A stretch of DNA of 64,000 bases from JAHEKD01 sp965204695 (GTDB lineage Bacteria > Pseudomonadota > Gammaproteobacteria > Arenicellales > JAHEKD01): positions 4,774,001 through 4,838,000 of the forward strand of contig OZ242007.1 of assembly GCA_965204695.1 (NCBI GenBank). The letters are read 5' to 3'. Shown piece after piece: positions 27,142 to 35,204 of the stretch (its first letter is position 1; the number at the start of each line of letters is the position of its first letter). The notes beneath the pieces were generated by a model. That model had not been told where the DNA came from, did no database searches, and saw only the letters and a list, made by a program, of their open reading frames with translations. A program made the position numbers and the translations under genes.

Positions 27142-28389
27142 TTATTTGAAGATTCTTACGACTACCACTGCTGTTTCCTGGGCTTGAAGGATTTGCATTT
27201 TTAACCCTTCGAGTTCAAAAGTGGTTCCAGTCGCTGGAATGTTTTCCATTGTTTCTAGAATCAGGCCATTTAAGGTTTTGGGGCCGTCAGTGGAGAGCTG
27301 CCAATCCATTTTACGATTTAGCTCTCGAATGTTGGCATTACCTGGCACGATCAAATTACCATCTTCTTCCACATGGATCTCCATATCCTGACCCGGAATC
27401 AGTTCAGTAAATTCACCAACGATCTCTTCCAGAATTTCTTCAACGGTAATAAGCCCGGTTATATCCCCATATTCATCCACCACCAGACCGGTTTGACGCC
27501 GATTCGATTGCAGCCCTAATAACTGCTCACTAAGTTTGGAACCTTCTGGGATATAAAAGGGCTTTCGTAAAACCTCACGGAAACTTTCTTTATCCAGTTT
27601 TTCAGTATGTATTAAATAGAGTAATTTTCGCACGTGAATGAGCCCGACGATATTATCGAGAGTGCCCTCATAAACGGGAATACGGGTATGTGGGGAATTA
27701 GAAAGCTGAATAACAATATCGTCCCAATCATCTTCAAGGTCGATGGCCTCAATCTGTGAGCGAGGAACCATTACATCTTCGACAGTTATATTTTCTAACT
27801 CCAAGATGCGTAATAGCATTTCCTGATGGGGTTTAGGAATCAAATTGCCTGATTCGAGAACTACCGTTCGCAATTCTTCAGGTGACAAATGCTCATCTTC
27901 TGTATCCAGGCTCACACCAATAAGTTTAAGCAGGCCGTTGCCCGCCAGATTAATTGCCTTGACTACAGGGCTGAGGATTTTAACCAGGAAATTTAAAATA
28001 TAGATCGCTGGAAAAGCGATTTTTTCCGGATTAAGAGCAGCATAAGTTTTGGGCGGTACTTCGGCAAAAACTAAAATAATAATAGTGATTAAAAAGGTAG
28101 CTACAGCAATTGCAGCATCACCAAACATTTTTAATGCGATAACGGTGGTGACTGAAGCTGCCGCCATATTGACTAGATTATTACCAAGCAGGATGGTACC
28201 CAGCAGGCGCTCAGGTCTTGCTAATAAATCCAGGGCCACTTGAGCGCGTTTGTCACCAGACTGGGCTAAAGTCTTAAGTCGGTATCGGTTTAGCGAGACC
28301 ATCGCTGTTTCAGAGCCAGAAAAAAAAGCGGACAAAAGAATAAGCAAAACTAGCAGCCCTATAAGCGCCAGTAGTGTCACGGTGTCCAA
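27142..28389 (-). CDS. corB: CorB/YfjD-type DUF21-CBS membrane protein
   Basis: 415 aa. DUF21 (CNNM) membrane domain with about four helices (AFFSGSETAMVSLNRYRL near residue 25), a CBS pair (about 195-310, VEDVMVPRSQI) and a C-terminal CorC/HlyC domain (about 330-410). The family is tied to magnesium/cobalt efflux or homeostasis. Divergent from ffh, as yfjD lies near ffh in E. coli; the usual cytochrome assembly-like neighbour ypjD is absent here. Confidence 0.9.
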   Translation of the reverse strand: MDTVTLLALIGLLVLLILLSAFFSGSETAMVSLNRYRLKTLAQSGDKRAQVALDLLARPERLLGTILLGNNLVNMAAASVTTVIALKMFGDAAIAVATFLITIIILVFAEVPPKTYAALNPEKIAFPAIYILNFLVKILSPVVKAINLAGNGLLKLIGVSLDTEDEHLSPEELRTVVLESGNLIPKPHQEMLLRILELENITVEDVMVPRSQIEAIDLEDDWDDIVIQLSNSPHTRIPVYEGTLDNIVGLIHVRKLLYLIHTEKLDKESFREVLRKPFYIPEGSKLSEQLLGLQSNRRQTGLVVDEYGDITGLITVEEILEEIVGEFTELIPGQDMEIHVEEDGNLIVPGNANIRELNRKMDWQLSTDGPKTLNGLILETMENIPATGTTFELEGLKMQILQAQETAVVVVRIFK

Positions 28390-28476
28390 AGTGAACAGAG
28401 CCCTCTTAAATGATAGTTCTAAGGAGTTTAGCCTGCTTTAATTGTATTGCCAATCGAGTTGACCATTAAATGACGT

Positions 28477-28482
28477 TATAAT
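28477..28482 (+). promoter_or_regulatory. Likely -10 box for ffh
   Basis: A perfect TATAAT lies 27 bp before the ffh start in the corB-ffh divergent gap. TTGACC is only 12 bp upstream, too close for a standard -35, so the upstream element is unclear. Confidence 0.35.
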
Positions 28483-28508
28483 TAAGCTTTTAGCTAATCA
28501 TTGCCAGC

Positions 28509-29879
28509 ATGTTTGAACAATTATCTGATCGATTAAACCTGACCTTGAAAAAACTAAAGGGGCAGGCACGCATAACTGAAGAAAATATCGCCACCCCTTT
28601 GCGCGAGATTCGCATGGCTTTACTTGAGGCTGATGTCGCTTTACCTGTAGTGAGAGAGTTAATTAACTCGATTAAAGCTAAAGCAGTCGGTGAAGAAGTC
28701 AGAAAAAGTTTAACACCAGGGCAGGTGTTGGTGAGAGTGGTTAACAATGAACTCACCCGTCTAATGGGTGAGAAGAATATTGACCTGGATTTGTCAACAC
28801 AGCCTCCAGCAGTGGTTTTATTGGCTGGCTTACAAGGCGCTGGTAAGACCACCACTGCTGCTAAATTAGCTAAGTTCCTGAAAGATCGAAAACAAAAAAA
28901 AGTGCTTTTAGTCAGTGCCGATGTTTACCGGCCTGCTGCGATTGATCAGTTAAAAAAACTCGCCTTTGACCTGAAAATCGATTTTCATCCCAGTTCAGCC
29001 GATGATAAAGCTGTTGATATTGCCGAATCAGCTTTAAACGAGGCAAAAAATCATCTTTATGATGTGTTAATTATTGATACAGCTGGGCGTCTGCATGTGG
29101 ATAGCGACCTAATGGATGAAATTCAGGCTGTTCACAAGACTGTAAACCCAATCGAAACCTTGTTCGTGGTTGACAGTATGACAGGTCAAGATGCGGTTAA
29201 TAGCGCTAAAGCTTTTGATGAAGCACTACCTTTAAGTGGAGTGGTGCTCACTAAAATGGACGGTGATGCACGCGGTGGCACGGCTTTGTCGATTCGGCAG
29301 ATTACGGGTAAACCTATTAAGTTTATAGGTGTTGGTGAAGGGTTGGATGCGCTTGAAGCTTTCCATCCAGATCGAATTTCTTCACGCATCCTTGGAATGG
29401 GCGATGTGGTGAGCCTGGTCGAAGATGTTGAGCATAAGGTTGATCAGGAAAAAGCGCAAAAAATGGCGCGCAAACTTAAAAAAGGCAGAGTTTTTACCTT
29501 AGAAGATTTTCGCGACCAAATTCAGCAAATGGAGAATATGGGCGGTTTGGGTTCAATGCTAGAGAAGTTGCCAGGGGCCAATGCAGCTCAAGCACAAATG
29601 TTGCAGCAACAAGGAGGCAAACAGTTTGGTCAGATTACTGCCATTATCAATTCCATGACGCCACTAGAAAGGCAAAAACCGGCTGTAATTAACGGTTCGC
29701 GTAAACGCCGAATTGCCAAAGGATCCGGTACACAAATTCAGGATGTAAATCGTTTACTCAAGCAATTTAACCAAATGCAAAAAATGATGAAAAAGATGAA
29801 AAATAAAGGGGCCATGAAGCGCATGATGCAGGGACTTGGTGGACGTATGGGAATGCCCGGCGGAATGCCGTTTAATTAA
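28509..29879 (+). CDS. ffh: Signal recognition particle protein Ffh
   Basis: 456 aa SRP54 GTPase. N domain, G domain with GLQGAGKTTTAAKLAKF (about residue 106-122) and DTAGR, and a methionine-rich C-terminal M domain (MQKMMKKM, MKRMMQG) that binds 4.5S RNA and signal sequences. It targets nascent membrane proteins to FtsY and the translocon. Upstream of the rpsP operon as usual. Confidence 0.98.
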   Translation: MFEQLSDRLNLTLKKLKGQARITEENIATPLREIRMALLEADVALPVVRELINSIKAKAVGEEVRKSLTPGQVLVRVVNNELTRLMGEKNIDLDLSTQPPAVVLLAGLQGAGKTTTAAKLAKFLKDRKQKKVLLVSADVYRPAAIDQLKKLAFDLKIDFHPSSADDKAVDIAESALNEAKNHLYDVLIIDTAGRLHVDSDLMDEIQAVHKTVNPIETLFVVDSMTGQDAVNSAKAFDEALPLSGVVLTKMDGDARGGTALSIRQITGKPIKFIGVGEGLDALEAFHPDRISSRILGMGDVVSLVEDVEHKVDQEKAQKMARKLKKGRVFTLEDFRDQIQQMENMGGLGSMLEKLPGANAAQAQMLQQQGGKQFGQITAIINSMTPLERQKPAVINGSRKRRIAKGSGTQIQDVNRLLKQFNQMQKMMKKMKNKGAMKRMMQGLGGRMGMPGGMPFN

Positions 29880-29912
29880 CCTGATATGCTCAAATTATCG
29901 GCTTAATTAGAT

Positions 29913-29940
29913 TTGCAATAATCTAAAAAAACGTTAAAAT
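29913..29940 (+). promoter_or_regulatory. Promoter of the rpsP-rimM-trmD-rplS operon, with leader hairpin
   Basis: TTGCAA (29913-29918), 16-bp spacer, TAAAAT (29935-29940). Just downstream, in the expected leader, CAGCCC (29942-29947) pairs with GGGCTG (29957-29962), which could serve in autogenous control of the operon; that last point is inference. Confidence 0.55.
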
Positions 29941-29994
29941 TCAGCCCCTTTGGTGTGGGCTGGTGCCCGAATATAATTTTTTGAGGTGTAACTC

Positions 29995-30249
29995 ATGGTC
30001 AGAATTCGACTGGCTCGTGGCGGTTCTAAAAAACGGCCTTTTTATTCGATTGTGGTCGCTGATCAGCGGCGTGCAACGACTAGCCGTTTTATTGAAAGAT
30101 TAGGTTTTTTTAATCCCGTTGCCAGGGGTAGCGAGGAAAAATTGCGTATTGATCTGGATCGTGTTCAACATTGGGTCGATCAAGGTGCGCAACCTACAGA
30201 TCGCGTAAGCCATTTAATAAAGCAGGCACAGACTCAAGCCACAGTTTAA
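29995..30249 (+). CDS. rpsP: 30S ribosomal protein S16
   Basis: 84 aa, typical length. The N-terminus MVRIRLARGGSKKRPFYSIV and the segment with FFNPVA are diagnostic. First gene of the operon, preceded by TGAGGTG as ribosome binding site. rimM starts 4 bp after the stop. Confidence 0.99.
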   Translation: MVRIRLARGGSKKRPFYSIVVADQRRATTSRFIERLGFFNPVARGSEEKLRIDLDRVQHWVDQGAQPTDRVSHLIKQAQTQATV

Positions 30250-30253
30250 TTGA

Positions 30254-30775
30254 ATGACCGGTCCTGAAGACAGTGACCGTTTGCTAGAAATCGGCGAAAT
30301 TAAAGCCGCATACGGCATCAAGGGCTGGGTAAAAATTTTTTCCCATACCCGGCCTGTAGAACAGATTTTTACCTATTCGATCTGGCACGTTGGCAATTCC
30401 GGGAATTGGCAAAAGATGGAATTGCAGGATAGCCAACAACGTTCCAATCATGGGTTGGTTGCTAAACTGAAAAATATAAATGATCGAGATGCTGCTGTGT
30501 CCTTGGCTGGAAACAAAATAGCCATAGACAAAATCGTATTGGCGGCGCTTGAGGATGGAGAATATTACTGGTCACAATTGATAGGACTTGAGGTGATAAA
30601 TTTAAAGTCTGAAAAATTGGGCAGGATAGTAGAAATTTTAGAGACCGGTGCCAACGATGTGTTGGTGGTTAAAAACGAGCAAACTGAACGATTGATCCCT
30701 TATGCTGAATCAATTGTGCATCAGGTCAGGATGGATTCGGGCCAAATGCTTGTTGATTGGGAAACGGATTATTAG
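30254..30775 (+). CDS. rimM: Ribosome maturation factor RimM
   Basis: 173 aa. N-terminal RimM barrel (IKAAYGIKGWVKIFSHT) and C-terminal PRC-barrel (YYWSQLIGLEVIN, ANDVLVVK, LIPYAES). RimM helps mature the 3' domain of 16S rRNA and binds S19. Tightly packed between rpsP and trmD. Confidence 0.97.
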   Translation: MTGPEDSDRLLEIGEIKAAYGIKGWVKIFSHTRPVEQIFTYSIWHVGNSGNWQKMELQDSQQRSNHGLVAKLKNINDRDAAVSLAGNKIAIDKIVLAALEDGEYYWSQLIGLEVINLKSEKLGRIVEILETGANDVLVVKNEQTERLIPYAESIVHQVRMDSGQMLVDWETDY

Positions 30776-30777
30776 TG

Positions 30778-31521
30778 ATGAAAATTGATGTCATTACCTT
30801 GTTTCCTGAAATGATTAACCAAGTTTGCCAATATGGCGTGCTTGGGCGAGCGATAGAAAAGGGAGTTTGTAAGATTCAGTGCTGGAATCCACGAGATTAC
30901 ACGACTGATAAATACAAAACGATCGATGATCGCCCTTATGGTGGTGGACCTGGCATGGTGATGATGGCTGAGCCTCTGGCAAAAGCTATTCATGCAGCCA
31001 AATTAGGTTATGAAACAAAACCTAAAGTGATTTGCCTTAGTCCACAAGGAGAAAGGTTGACTCAAACCAAACTGGTTGAGTCCAGCAAAGAACAAGGAAT
31101 GATCTTGGTTTGTGGTCGCTATGAAGGCATAGATGAACGGCTGTTAGAAATTGAAGTTGATGAACAATGGTCAATAGGCGATTATGTGTTGGCGGGTGGT
31201 GAACTGCCGGCGTTAGTGGTGATAGAGGCACTGGCTAGGTTTTTACCGGGAACATTGGGTAACACCGAATCAGCCGAGCAGGACTCGTTTAATAACAGCT
31301 TGCTAGATTGTGGACACTATACCCGGCCAGAAGAATATCAAGGTCTAAAAGTGCCAAAGGTATTGCTGAGCGGCAATCATAGTGAGATTGCTAAATGGCG
31401 ATTAATGCAGTCGTTGGGACGAACATTGAAATTTCGCCCTGATTTATTGGCGTCAAAAAAGTTGATGCCACAAGAAAAGATTTTGTTGGATGAATACGAT
31501 AAGGAAACTGGAGATCAGTAA
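30778..31521 (+). CDS. trmD: tRNA (guanine37-N1)-methyltransferase
   Basis: 247 aa from the ATG 2 bp after the rimM stop; an in-frame GTG just before it is an alternative. MKIDVITLFPEM, the YGGGPGMVMM loop and CGRYEGIDERL with the trefoil-knot SAM site (SIGDYVLAGGELPALV) are conserved. It makes m1G37 to keep reading frame. rplS begins 1 bp after its stop. Confidence 0.98.
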   Translation: MKIDVITLFPEMINQVCQYGVLGRAIEKGVCKIQCWNPRDYTTDKYKTIDDRPYGGGPGMVMMAEPLAKAIHAAKLGYETKPKVICLSPQGERLTQTKLVESSKEQGMILVCGRYEGIDERLLEIEVDEQWSIGDYVLAGGELPALVVIEALARFLPGTLGNTESAEQDSFNNSLLDCGHYTRPEEYQGLKVPKVLLSGNHSEIAKWRLMQSLGRTLKFRPDLLASKKLMPQEKILLDEYDKETGDQ

Positions 31522-31522
31522 C

Positions 31523-31864
31523 ATGAATGTGATCAAAGAACTAGAGCAACAACAGCTCAAAGACGATATCCCAGAGTTTGGCCCTGGCGATACGGTGGCA
31601 GTACAGGTACGCGTACGCGAAGGTCAGCGCGAGCGTTTGCAAACATATGAAGGCGTTGTTATTGCCAAGAAAAACCGCGGCTTAAATTCATCCTTTACAG
31701 TCAGAAAAATTTCTTACGGTGAAGGTGTTGAGCGTGTATTCCAAACACACAGCCCATTAATCGCTTCAATAAAAATTAAGCGTCGCGGCGATGTAAGACG
31801 GGCTAAACTTTATTATCTGCGTGAGCGTAGCGGTAAATCAGCACGTATTAAAGAGAAAGTGTGA
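31523..31864 (+). CDS. rplS: 50S ribosomal protein L19
   Basis: 113 aa from the ATG directly after the trmD stop; this start gives the normal length (MNVIKELEQQQ). FGPGDTVAVQVRVREG and the basic C-terminus with KIKRRGDVRRAKLYYLR are typical. L19 lies at the 30S-50S interface. Last gene of the operon. Confidence 0.98.
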   Translation: MNVIKELEQQQLKDDIPEFGPGDTVAVQVRVREGQRERLQTYEGVVIAKKNRGLNSSFTVRKISYGEGVERVFQTHSPLIASIKIKRRGDVRRAKLYYLRERSGKSARIKEKV

Positions 31865-31870
31865 TCAAAA

Positions 31871-32068
31871 TCGTCATCCTGGAAATTACTTAGTAATTAT
31901 CCAGGATCTCCATGAGCGAACACGTGCTTGGAGATATAATTCAAAAGTGTTATCCCGGAAACCCCGTAGCGATTGTTCGGGATCTCCTTGAGCGAGAATT
32001 CCGTCTACGAAGGCGTGGATTCCGTGTATAAATCCCACCTCGTCATTCCCGCGCAGGCGGGAATCCAG
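31871..32068. repeat. Cluster of three REP-like hairpins downstream of rplS
   Basis: Hairpin 1 has arms ATCCTGG (31876-31882) / CCAGGAT (31901-31907). Hairpin 2 has ATCCCG / CGGGAT (about 31953-31985). Both are followed by CTCC-TGAGCGA, so they are tandem relatives. Hairpin 3 is a perfect ATTCCCGC (32045-32052) / GCGGGAAT (32057-32064), the CGTCATTCCCGC-GCGGGAATCCAG type of repeat common in proteobacteria. Probable roles are transcript-end stabilisation or remnants of REP elements. No gene is seen in 31865-32120. Confidence 0.8.
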
Positions 32069-32120
32069 ACAAGTGTTAAAATCTGATGATGATTTTGAGT
32101 AACATACTGTTTGAACACTA

Positions 32121-33023
32121 ATGCCTGAGTCAAGCCGTGATCAAGTGCTGATCGATCAATTCCTTGACTGGATTTGGCTTGAATCCGGCTTATCACCCCA
32201 TACGATTGCGGCATACCGCAACGATCTGAACCAGTTTTCGATTTGGTTAAATAGCAGAAACTCCGAACTGGCCAAGAGCAAGCGTGAAGACATACTTGCC
32301 TATCTGTCCCATCGTATGCAGCAGGGAACACAATCACGCACGGTTGCACGTTTTCTATCAACCATGAAGCGTTATTATCATTTTGCCATTGAGCAAAAGT
32401 GGATCAAAGAAAATCCAGTAAAAGATGTAACCATGCCCAAAACGATTCGTCATTTACCTAAAGTGATTTCTGAACAAGAAGTTGAAAAATTACTTTCGGC
32501 AGCGGACACCAAAAGTCATTACGGACTCAGGGACCGGGCCATGCTGGAAACTCTCTATGCCACAGGGTTACGAGTCTCAGAGCTGGTTAATCTCACTCTT
32601 TCACAAATAAATCTACAGGCTGGAGTGGTCCGTGTAACAGGTAAGGGAAATAAACAGCGCCTGGTTCCAATGGGTCAGGAAGCAATTACTTGGGTTGAAA
32701 AATATCTCGATAAGTCGCGTTCAAAGTTGATAAAAAAGCAGTTAACCGATGCAGTATTCTTATCTAGTCGTGGAACAGCCATGACAAGACAAGCTTTCTG
32801 GCAGCTAATAAAAAAATATGCAGCTCTGATCGACATAAAATCAGAACTTTCTCCACATACATTGAGACATGCGTTCGCTACCCATTTATTGAATCATGGG
32901 GCTGATCTTCGAACGACTCAGATGCTGCTAGGCCACGCAGATTTATCAACAACTCAGATATATACCCATGTTGCGAATGAAAGGCTTAAATCCTTACATG
33001 CTAAACATCACCCTAGAGGTTAG
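32121..33023 (+). CDS. xerD: Tyrosine recombinase XerD
   Basis: 300 aa. N-terminal SAM-like core-binding domain (SGLSPHTIAAYRNDL) and catalytic domain with Arg in ATGLRVSEL, HTLRH, the LLGHADLSTTQIYTHV block with nucleophilic Tyr. With XerC it resolves chromosome dimers at dif near the terminus. The full-length housekeeping pattern and C-terminal KSLHAKHHPRG argue for XerD rather than an island integrase, although a tRNA gene follows. Confidence 0.93.
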   Translation: MPESSRDQVLIDQFLDWIWLESGLSPHTIAAYRNDLNQFSIWLNSRNSELAKSKREDILAYLSHRMQQGTQSRTVARFLSTMKRYYHFAIEQKWIKENPVKDVTMPKTIRHLPKVISEQEVEKLLSAADTKSHYGLRDRAMLETLYATGLRVSELVNLTLSQINLQAGVVRVTGKGNKQRLVPMGQEAITWVEKYLDKSRSKLIKKQLTDAVFLSSRGTAMTRQAFWQLIKKYAALIDIKSELSPHTLRHAFATHLLNHGADLRTTQMLLGHADLSTTQIYTHVANERLKSLHAKHHPRG

Positions 33024-33091
33024 GACACTTAATACGCAATCAGTACTTGACCAAAACTTAAGACAAATGTAGCATTGCTGCTCCTTGAAGT

Positions 33092-33167
33092 TCCCCGGTA
33101 GCTCAGTCGGTAGAGCAAGTGGCTGTTAACCACTGGGTCGGCGGTTCGAGCCCGTCCCGGGGAGCCA
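33092..33167 (+). tRNA. tRNA-Asn (anticodon GUU)
   Basis: 76 nt cloverleaf: acceptor TCCCCGG/CCGGGGA, anticodon stem AGTGG/CCACT with loop CTGTTAA (GTT at 33125-33127), T arm with GGTTCGAGCCC, discriminator G and encoded CCA. A degenerate repeat array follows, then an IS element. Confidence 0.97.
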
Positions 33168-33219
33168 ATATTCTTCTCAAGTAAGCTATTCTGTGCAATA
33201 TCCACAGTAAGTTATCTAA

Positions 33220-33515
33220 ATCTGGGAATTCAAATCCAAGACAGCCGATTTCTTATTACCCCATGATTTCTAACTTAAAACAGCATGATGGCCAGGGCTA
33301 CTAAATGTGATCGACTATTCAAAATCCAACTTTGTAGAGTTTCAGTGCTCCCGATTCATTAATGAAGTCAATGTATAAAAGCAGTGCAGGAAGTAAAGAT
33401 CATTAACGAAACCAGTGCTTTAATTCCAAGAAATTAGATTTACAAATTGGCAGAGTACTATCCACAACTTAATACTATTCTGTCTCTTTCAACTCGAAAA
33501 AGCAGACCTCACATT
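33220..33515 (+). repeat. Degenerate repeat array of about 90-bp units, downstream of tRNA-Asn
   Basis: Starts 52 nt after the tRNA with ATCTGGGAATTCA and CAGCCGA; the same landmark sits 49 nt after tRNA-Ser at 52919. Recurring CCAA(G/C) anchors lie at 33236, 33326 and 33426 (spacing 90 and 100), with a further partial unit near 33490. TTTCTAACTTAAAA (33267-33280) matches TTTCTAACTA in the tRNA-Ser array at the same offset (about 33 bp after the anchor). No open reading frame accounts for it. Confidence 0.6.
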
Positions 33516-33638
33516 ATGCACACTGTAAATAAAGTTATTATTAGAGAGTACTGTGGGCGTGTATGACCTAGCCCCAGAAAGTTGATCCAGTTGATGAGAT
33601 AGGATTTGGTTTACTATTTAGCTTAAAGGAGTCAATTT

Positions 33639-33920
33639 ATGCCTAAAGGTAAACGCGTTCCAACCGAGACCATAATCAAAACACTGTGTGAAGTGGAAAT
33701 TCATCACGCCCAAGGTCACACCATTGCCGAGAGTTGCCGTCAGTGCGGTATTACCGAACAAACCTACTACCGCTGGCGTAAGCAGTACGGTGGTATGCAA
33801 GTGAACCAGGTTCGTCAAATGAAGGATCTGGAAAAGGAGAATGCACGTCTTCGCAAAGCGGTGTCAGATTTAACGCTGGATAAATTAATTTTAGAGGAAG
33901 CGCTGTCGGGAAAGTATTAA
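33639..33920 (+). CDS. IS3-family transposase OrfA
   Basis: 93 aa: helix-turn-helix (ESCRQCGITEQTYYRWRKQYGG) and a leucine-zipper-like tail (LEKENARLRKAVSDLTLDKLI). OrfA binds the IS ends. The heptamer GGGAAAG at 33908-33914, in phase G-GGA-AAG just before its stop, is a classic -1 frameshift site leading into the OrfB frame. Confidence 0.9.
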   Translation: MPKGKRVPTETIIKTLCEVEIHHAQGHTIAESCRQCGITEQTYYRWRKQYGGMQVNQVRQMKDLEKENARLRKAVSDLTLDKLILEEALSGKY

Positions 33921-34840
33921 GCCCTGAACGTCGCCGCTTATGTGTTGATCATGTTCGGGACCAGTTAGCGGTTTCCGAACGACGTGCCTGTAAAGTGATC
34001 GGTCAACCCCGTTCCACCCAACGTTATCAGCGTATTGTCAAAGACGATGAGGCGGCGCTGACAGCGGATATCATTCGATTGGCGAGTGAGTTTGGCCGTT
34101 ATGGGTATCGCCGTATTACTGCACTGTTAAAACTGTATCTGGGTTGGTGTGTAAATCATAAACGTGTAGAACGTATCTGGCGACGTGAGGGGCTAAAAGT
34201 ACCGAGTAAACAACCCAAACGAGGTCGACTATGGCTCAATGATGGCTCGTGTGTTCGATTAAGACCGAGTTGGAAGAATCATGTCTGGGCCTATGACTTC
34301 GTTCAAGATCTTACGGATGATGGTCGTGCTTATCGACTGTTAACCATCATTGATGAATATACCCGAGAATGTCTGGCGATTATTACTGAGAGACGTCTGA
34401 ACAGTGCTAGTGTACTCAACGCTCTAGAACAGTTATTCATGGCACGTGGTATTCCTGATCATATTCGCTCCGATAATGGGTCCGAATTCACGGCCAGGGC
34501 TGTACGTGAATGGTTAACCAAAATGAAAGTTAAAACGTTATTTATTGAACCCGGTTCTCCCTGGGAGAACGGTTACAATGAAAGTTTCAATGGCAAGCTA
34601 CGTGATGAACTGTTGGATCGTGAAGTGCTTTATACATTGACTGAAGCACAAGTGCTGGTTGAGCGATGGCGGGTCCATTACAACACAATTCGACCACACT
34701 CATCGCTAGGTTATCGACCACCAGCCCCGCAGACGATCTTGCCAAACCCTTCAAGAATTGCTTACACTACGTTCCAGCCCTTCTTGAAGGGAAACTGTAA
34801 CCCTAACCAGAGACTAACTTCTAAACTGGTACCAACTTAA
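33915..34840 (+). CDS. IS3-family transposase OrfB (DDE integrase), reached by -1 frameshift
   Basis: The catalytic frame runs from the slippery site at 33908-33914; the first in-frame ATG-like start (33995) would cut off SPERRRLCVDHVRDQL, which is normal OrfB sequence, so synthesis as an OrfAB fusion is likely. The DDE residues lie in WAYDFVQD, RSDNGSEFT and the WENGYNESFNGKLRDE segment. The C-terminal part is duplicated as a diverged remnant at 38407-38715. Confidence 0.88.
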
Positions 34841-34851
34841 GGGGCAGATCA

Positions 34852-35117
34852 GTGTTTTAATTCGGATGAGTAAAACTATATAAGTGCGCCAGAGTTAGCA
34901 GAATTTAGTGTGTCAGCTCAGATCTAATGTTTAAAAGACTAGCTGACGGTAAATCGGATTAGTTCCGTTTATAAATATTGGTTGAATCATACTCAAAGTT
35001 AATTAGCAAACCAAACATAGTCGTTTGATGTTTGGGATATTAATAGCTCAGTATCGAATTATTTGAAGTTTGTGATCAGCTTGGCTAGATTGAAATAAAT
35101 CGTAATTATTTGCTAAT
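34852..35117. other. Noncoding stretch between the IS and the SIR2-TPR gene
   Basis: No gene. GCCAGAGTTAGCAGAATTTA (34888 region) resembles a unit of the tRNA-linked repeat arrays (compare CCAGCTAAGCAGAATTTA at 53188), suggesting the IS split the array. A hairpin CCAAACAT/ATGTTTGG lies at 35011-35035. Confidence 0.4.
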
Positions 35118-35133
35118 TGTGATTTATATCACA
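35118..35133 (+). promoter_or_regulatory. Perfect CRP-type palindrome upstream of the SIR2-TPR gene
   Basis: TGTGA-TTTATA-TCACA at 35118-35133 matches the CRP consensus TGTGA-N6-TCACA exactly. A -10-like TATCAT lies at 35155-35160. If position 35160 is -7, transcription would start at 35167 and the palindrome would be centred at -41.5, the standard class II CRP geometry. A leader of about 38 nt would follow to the ATG at 35205. Confidence 0.6.
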
Positions 35134-35204
35134 TCCTTGATATTAACCATTGATTATCATTTACACTCTAGTTAAAGAAATCTATCTAAAAACGGGAAAA
35201 TTCA

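Larger units (their letters stand above)
33564..34851 (+). mobile_element. IS3-family insertion sequence, IS407-like, complete
   Basis: About 1288 bp. Imperfect terminal inverted repeats: left end TGACCTAGCCCC (33564), right end on the minus strand TGATCTGCCCC (34851), both continuing into AGTTG-CCAGTT. Two overlapping transposase frames joined by a -1 slippery site. A GTGT lies next to each end (33559-33562 with one extra base, and 34852-34855) but is not a clean 4-bp target duplication. Sequence resembling the tRNA-Asn repeat array resumes beyond the right end, so the element likely landed in that array. Confidence 0.88.

Noticed and set aside
32121..33023. Tyrosine recombinase next to tRNA-Asn read as an island integrase
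   Set aside because: Length, motifs and C-terminal end match the housekeeping XerD; the accessory region has its own IS elements and no attachment-site repeat of the tRNA 3' end was seen.
34981..35040. CCAAACAT/ATGTTTGG hairpin as a terminator
   Set aside because: No T run follows on either strand and no gene ends nearby; its role is unclear.
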